In this document: positions 62,067 to 64,000 of the stretch, piece by piece | How the letters are laid out: the number at the start of each line of letters is the position of its first letter | Numbering within the stretch: position 1 is the first letter of the stretch | Assembly (NCBI GenBank): GCA_025210295.1 | Contig: JAOASC010000033.1 | Span: 62,001 to 126,000, forward strand | DNA length: 64,000 nt | Direction: 5' to 3' | From: Flavobacteriales bacterium | Lineage (GTDB): Bacteria; Bacteroidota; Bacteroidia; Flavobacteriales_D; Parvicellaceae | Position numbers and translations under genes: made by a program | The notes under the pieces: generated by a model | What the model was told of the DNA's origin: nothing | Database searches by the model: none | Seen by the model: the letters and a program-made list of their open reading frames with translations, nothing else

Positions 62067-64000
62067 TTACCATTCTTCTTCTTGACCTTGGCTATTTAAA
62101 CCGTCAAAACCTTCGTTGTTATAATCATCAATACTTGGTTGTCCCATTTCATATTGAAAACAGTCTAATGGGTCTTGTGTAACGCTCGGTGGTTTAGGAA
62201 AGTCTTCTTGAGAAATGTTTAATGTAGAGTCTTCATAAACTTTGTTCATATAGTACCCCCAAATTGGTAGGGCCATGTTTGTTCCCATTCCCAATTGAAG
62301 GCTTCTAAATCGAACAGAACGATCCTCTGCTCCAACCCAAACACCTGTTACTAAGTCAGGGGTTAGTCCCATAAACCATCCATCAGATTGATTTTGTGTT
62401 GTTCCTGTTTTTCCTGCTATAGGCATTTTTAACCCAGCATAAGGCCTTTTTTCAGTTTTTCTTCCTCTAATTCTAATTGCTGTACCTCCCACTAGTTTCC
62501 TTCCACTTTTTCCTCTAGCTGTAGGGTGTTGCATCCCCGAGGTCACTTTTTTCATCATTTGTAAAATGGTGTATGCTGTGTGTTCAGCCCAAACTTCTTT
62601 AGCTTTTTGTTTAGGTTCATAAATAACATTTCCATTTTTATCTTCAATTCTAAGAATAAAGGTTGGGGTAATGTAAACACCATTGTTGACAAAAGCTGTC
62701 ATCCCGCTCACCATTTCAAAAACCGATAAATCAAAAACCCCTAAAGCCATTGCAGGGACAGGCTCAAACATAGAAGTGTCGATTCCTAACTCTGCTACAC
62801 GATTAAAGACTTTTTGAGGCATACCATCTTTACCAATGATATGTGCAGTAATGTTGTTCATAGATGAGGCCAAAGCGAAAGAATAAGGAGTTAATTCGTT
62901 CGTATAACGAGCACCAGCATTGCCTGGGCACCACATTTTATTTCTCTTTGCATTGTAAGGAACTTCAACACAATATTGCATGTCTGGAATTTGGTCACAT
63001 GGATGTATTGCTCCAACTTCTATTGCAGTGGCATAAACAAAGGGTTTAAAAGTGGAACCAACCTGACGTTTTCCGTTTTTAACCATGTCGTATTTAAAGT
63101 GTTTGAAATTCGCTCCTCCAACCCATGCTTTAACATAACCATTGTGAGGGTTAATAGAAACCATTGAAGCTCTTAGTAAACTTTTGTAATAGCGAATAGA
63201 GTCCATTGAAGATAGTATGGTGTCTTTTTCATAACCTTCTGCTTGCCAGTCAAATATTCGCATTTTATGCTTTTTATTGAATAGCGCTTCAATTTCTTCT
63301 TCAGATCGAATTGGAGTGTCTTTTCCACAGTGGTCACAATGAAAATGATTCCCTTCTTTATGAATGGATTGTGTACGTTCGCATTGGATACATAATTTAC
63401 CTTTTAAGCCTTTGTACATTTTAGAACGACGTTTAGCACGTTGCATAACCGTGTCAATTTCAGCTTTTGATAAATCATTTGAAAAAGGAGGGTTCCTCCA
63501 TTTCGCATTGTTTTTAAAGAAATCTCTTTGTAGCTCAAACTTTAAATGTTCTTGAACAGCATATTCTGCATATTTTTGCATTCTAGAATCAAGCGTTGTA
63601 TATATTTTTAGGCCATCAGAATAAATGTTATAAGGTTCTCCATTAACATCTACTCTTGTATAGTTTCCATTAGCGTCTTTTTCTCCCAAAATATTAGTCA
63701 CTTCTTTTCGTAAGGACTCTCTAAAATAAGGCGCTAGTCCAGATTGATGATCAACCCGAGTATAATTTAACCCCAAAGGCAAGGTCTTAAGTGAATCATA
63801 CATTTCTTGCGTAATGAATTGACTCTTTTTCATTTGTGAAAAAACGACATTTCTTCTGTGTTGAACAGTATCTGGTTTTCTTAATGGATTAAAAAGCGAA
63901 GGGTTTTTGGCCATCCCTATTAGCATGGCAGCTTCATGTAGTTCCAATTCTTTAGGTGTTTTTCCAAAATAAACTTGAGAAGCAGAATTGATACCAACAG
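62067..64000 (-). CDS. Class A penicillin-binding protein (PBP1a-like), N-terminal part outside window
   Basis: The frame is open to the right edge (GINSASQVYFGKTPKELEL precedes the first internal start codon), so I read about 644 residues lacking the membrane anchor and most of the glycosyltransferase. The glycosyltransferase end is LHEAAMLIGMAKNPSLFNP. The transpeptidase has GSTFKPF (SxxK), SSMNN (SxN) and GKTGTT (KTG), so both the polymerising and cross-linking activities are expected. Between them, at 63327-63392, sit two CxxC pairs (CIQC, then CDHC 15 residues on) like a zinc ribbon, not usual in PBP1a. The C terminus is an acidic tail. Confidence 0.95.
   Translation of the reverse strand, partial: VGINSASQVYFGKTPKELELHEAAMLIGMAKNPSLFNPLRKPDTVQHRRNVVFSQMKKSQFITQEMYDSLKTLPLGLNYTRVDHQSGLAPYFRESLRKEVTNILGEKDANGNYTRVDVNGEPYNIYSDGLKIYTTLDSRMQKYAEYAVQEHLKFELQRDFFKNNAKWRNPPFSNDLSKAEIDTVMQRAKRRSKMYKGLKGKLCIQCERTQSIHKEGNHFHCDHCGKDTPIRSEEEIEALFNKKHKMRIFDWQAEGYEKDTILSSMDSIRYYKSLLRASMVSINPHNGYVKAWVGGANFKHFKYDMVKNGKRQVGSTFKPFVYATAIEVGAIHPCDQIPDMQYCVEVPYNAKRNKMWCPGNAGARYTNELTPYSFALASSMNNITAHIIGKDGMPQKVFNRVAELGIDTSMFEPVPAMALGVFDLSVFEMVSGMTAFVNNGVYITPTFILRIEDKNGNVIYEPKQKAKEVWAEHTAYTILQMMKKVTSGMQHPTARGKSGRKLVGGTAIRIRGRKTEKRPYAGLKMPIAGKTGTTQNQSDGWFMGLTPDLVTGVWVGAEDRSVRFRSLQLGMGTNMALPIWGYYMNKVYEDSTLNISQEDFPKPPSVTQDPLDCFQYEMGQPSIDDYNNEGFDGLNSQGQEEEW

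Overview
The window is low-GC (about one third G+C by eye) DNA from a member of the Bacteroidota, most likely the Flavobacteriales. The evidence is type IX secretion (T9SS) C-terminal sorting domains of both type A and type B, SprB and PKD repeats, an Oar-like TonB receptor, PorT-like barrels, and TAnnTTTG-type -7 promoter elements with weak ribosome binding sites. Genus cannot be assigned from sequence alone. I see no tRNA, rRNA, CRISPR array, transposase or integrase, and no gene-free stretch longer than 300 bases.

Layout. 1-11.5 kb: the tail of a secreted protein with a small lipoprotein and a membrane protein; then pheT with an acyltransferase, a bacilliredoxin, a barrel protein, recR, a DUF427 protein, selO, two AT-rich lipoproteins and an arsM-like methyltransferase. 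11.5-22.3 kb: a heptanucleotide repeat tract, an Oar-like TonB receptor, msrB, mscS with a DUF3078 protein, and a membrane operon (SpoIIM-like, DUF4129, DUF4350, comF). 22.4-37.7 kb: seven same-strand genes for exported proteins, six with T9SS sorting domains, built by duplication and shuffling of SprB repeats, PKD repeats, propellers and sorting domains. 37.7-44.1 kb: an AsmA-like protein divergent from a rhodanese, a Na+/alanine-type symporter with an extra exported Ig-like domain, and an RmlD-like reductase. 44.1-53.1 kb: two paralogous fibre-like surface proteins, a K+ channel with an RCK domain, and two secreted phosphatases. 53.1-64 kb: an unknown membrane protein, pyrF, prfA, purM, a PorE-like OmpA-family protein, an operon of two barrel proteins led by a membrane-tethered ECF sigma factor, and the C-terminal part of a class A penicillin-binding protein.

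How the genes fit together. Most of the non-housekeeping content concerns the envelope. Secreted adhesin-like and phosphatase proteins would leave through T9SS. Barrels, the TonB receptor, AsmA, OmpA and PBP1a maintain or use the outer membrane and wall, and MscS, the K+ channel and the symporter handle ions and solutes.

Best lead. Two adjacent secreted proteins (29994-32276 and 32378-34072) share an unnamed N-terminal domain in which the predicted mature protein begins with His, followed at identical spacing by CxxC and an EHWH motif. This resembles a copper histidine brace. Other leads are a sigma factor with its own membrane anchor, a two-CxxC insert in the periplasmic part of PBP1a, a symporter fused to an exported Ig-like domain, a PerR/Fur-like 7-1-7 palindrome on the bacilliredoxin promoter, and the heptamer tract upstream of arsM.
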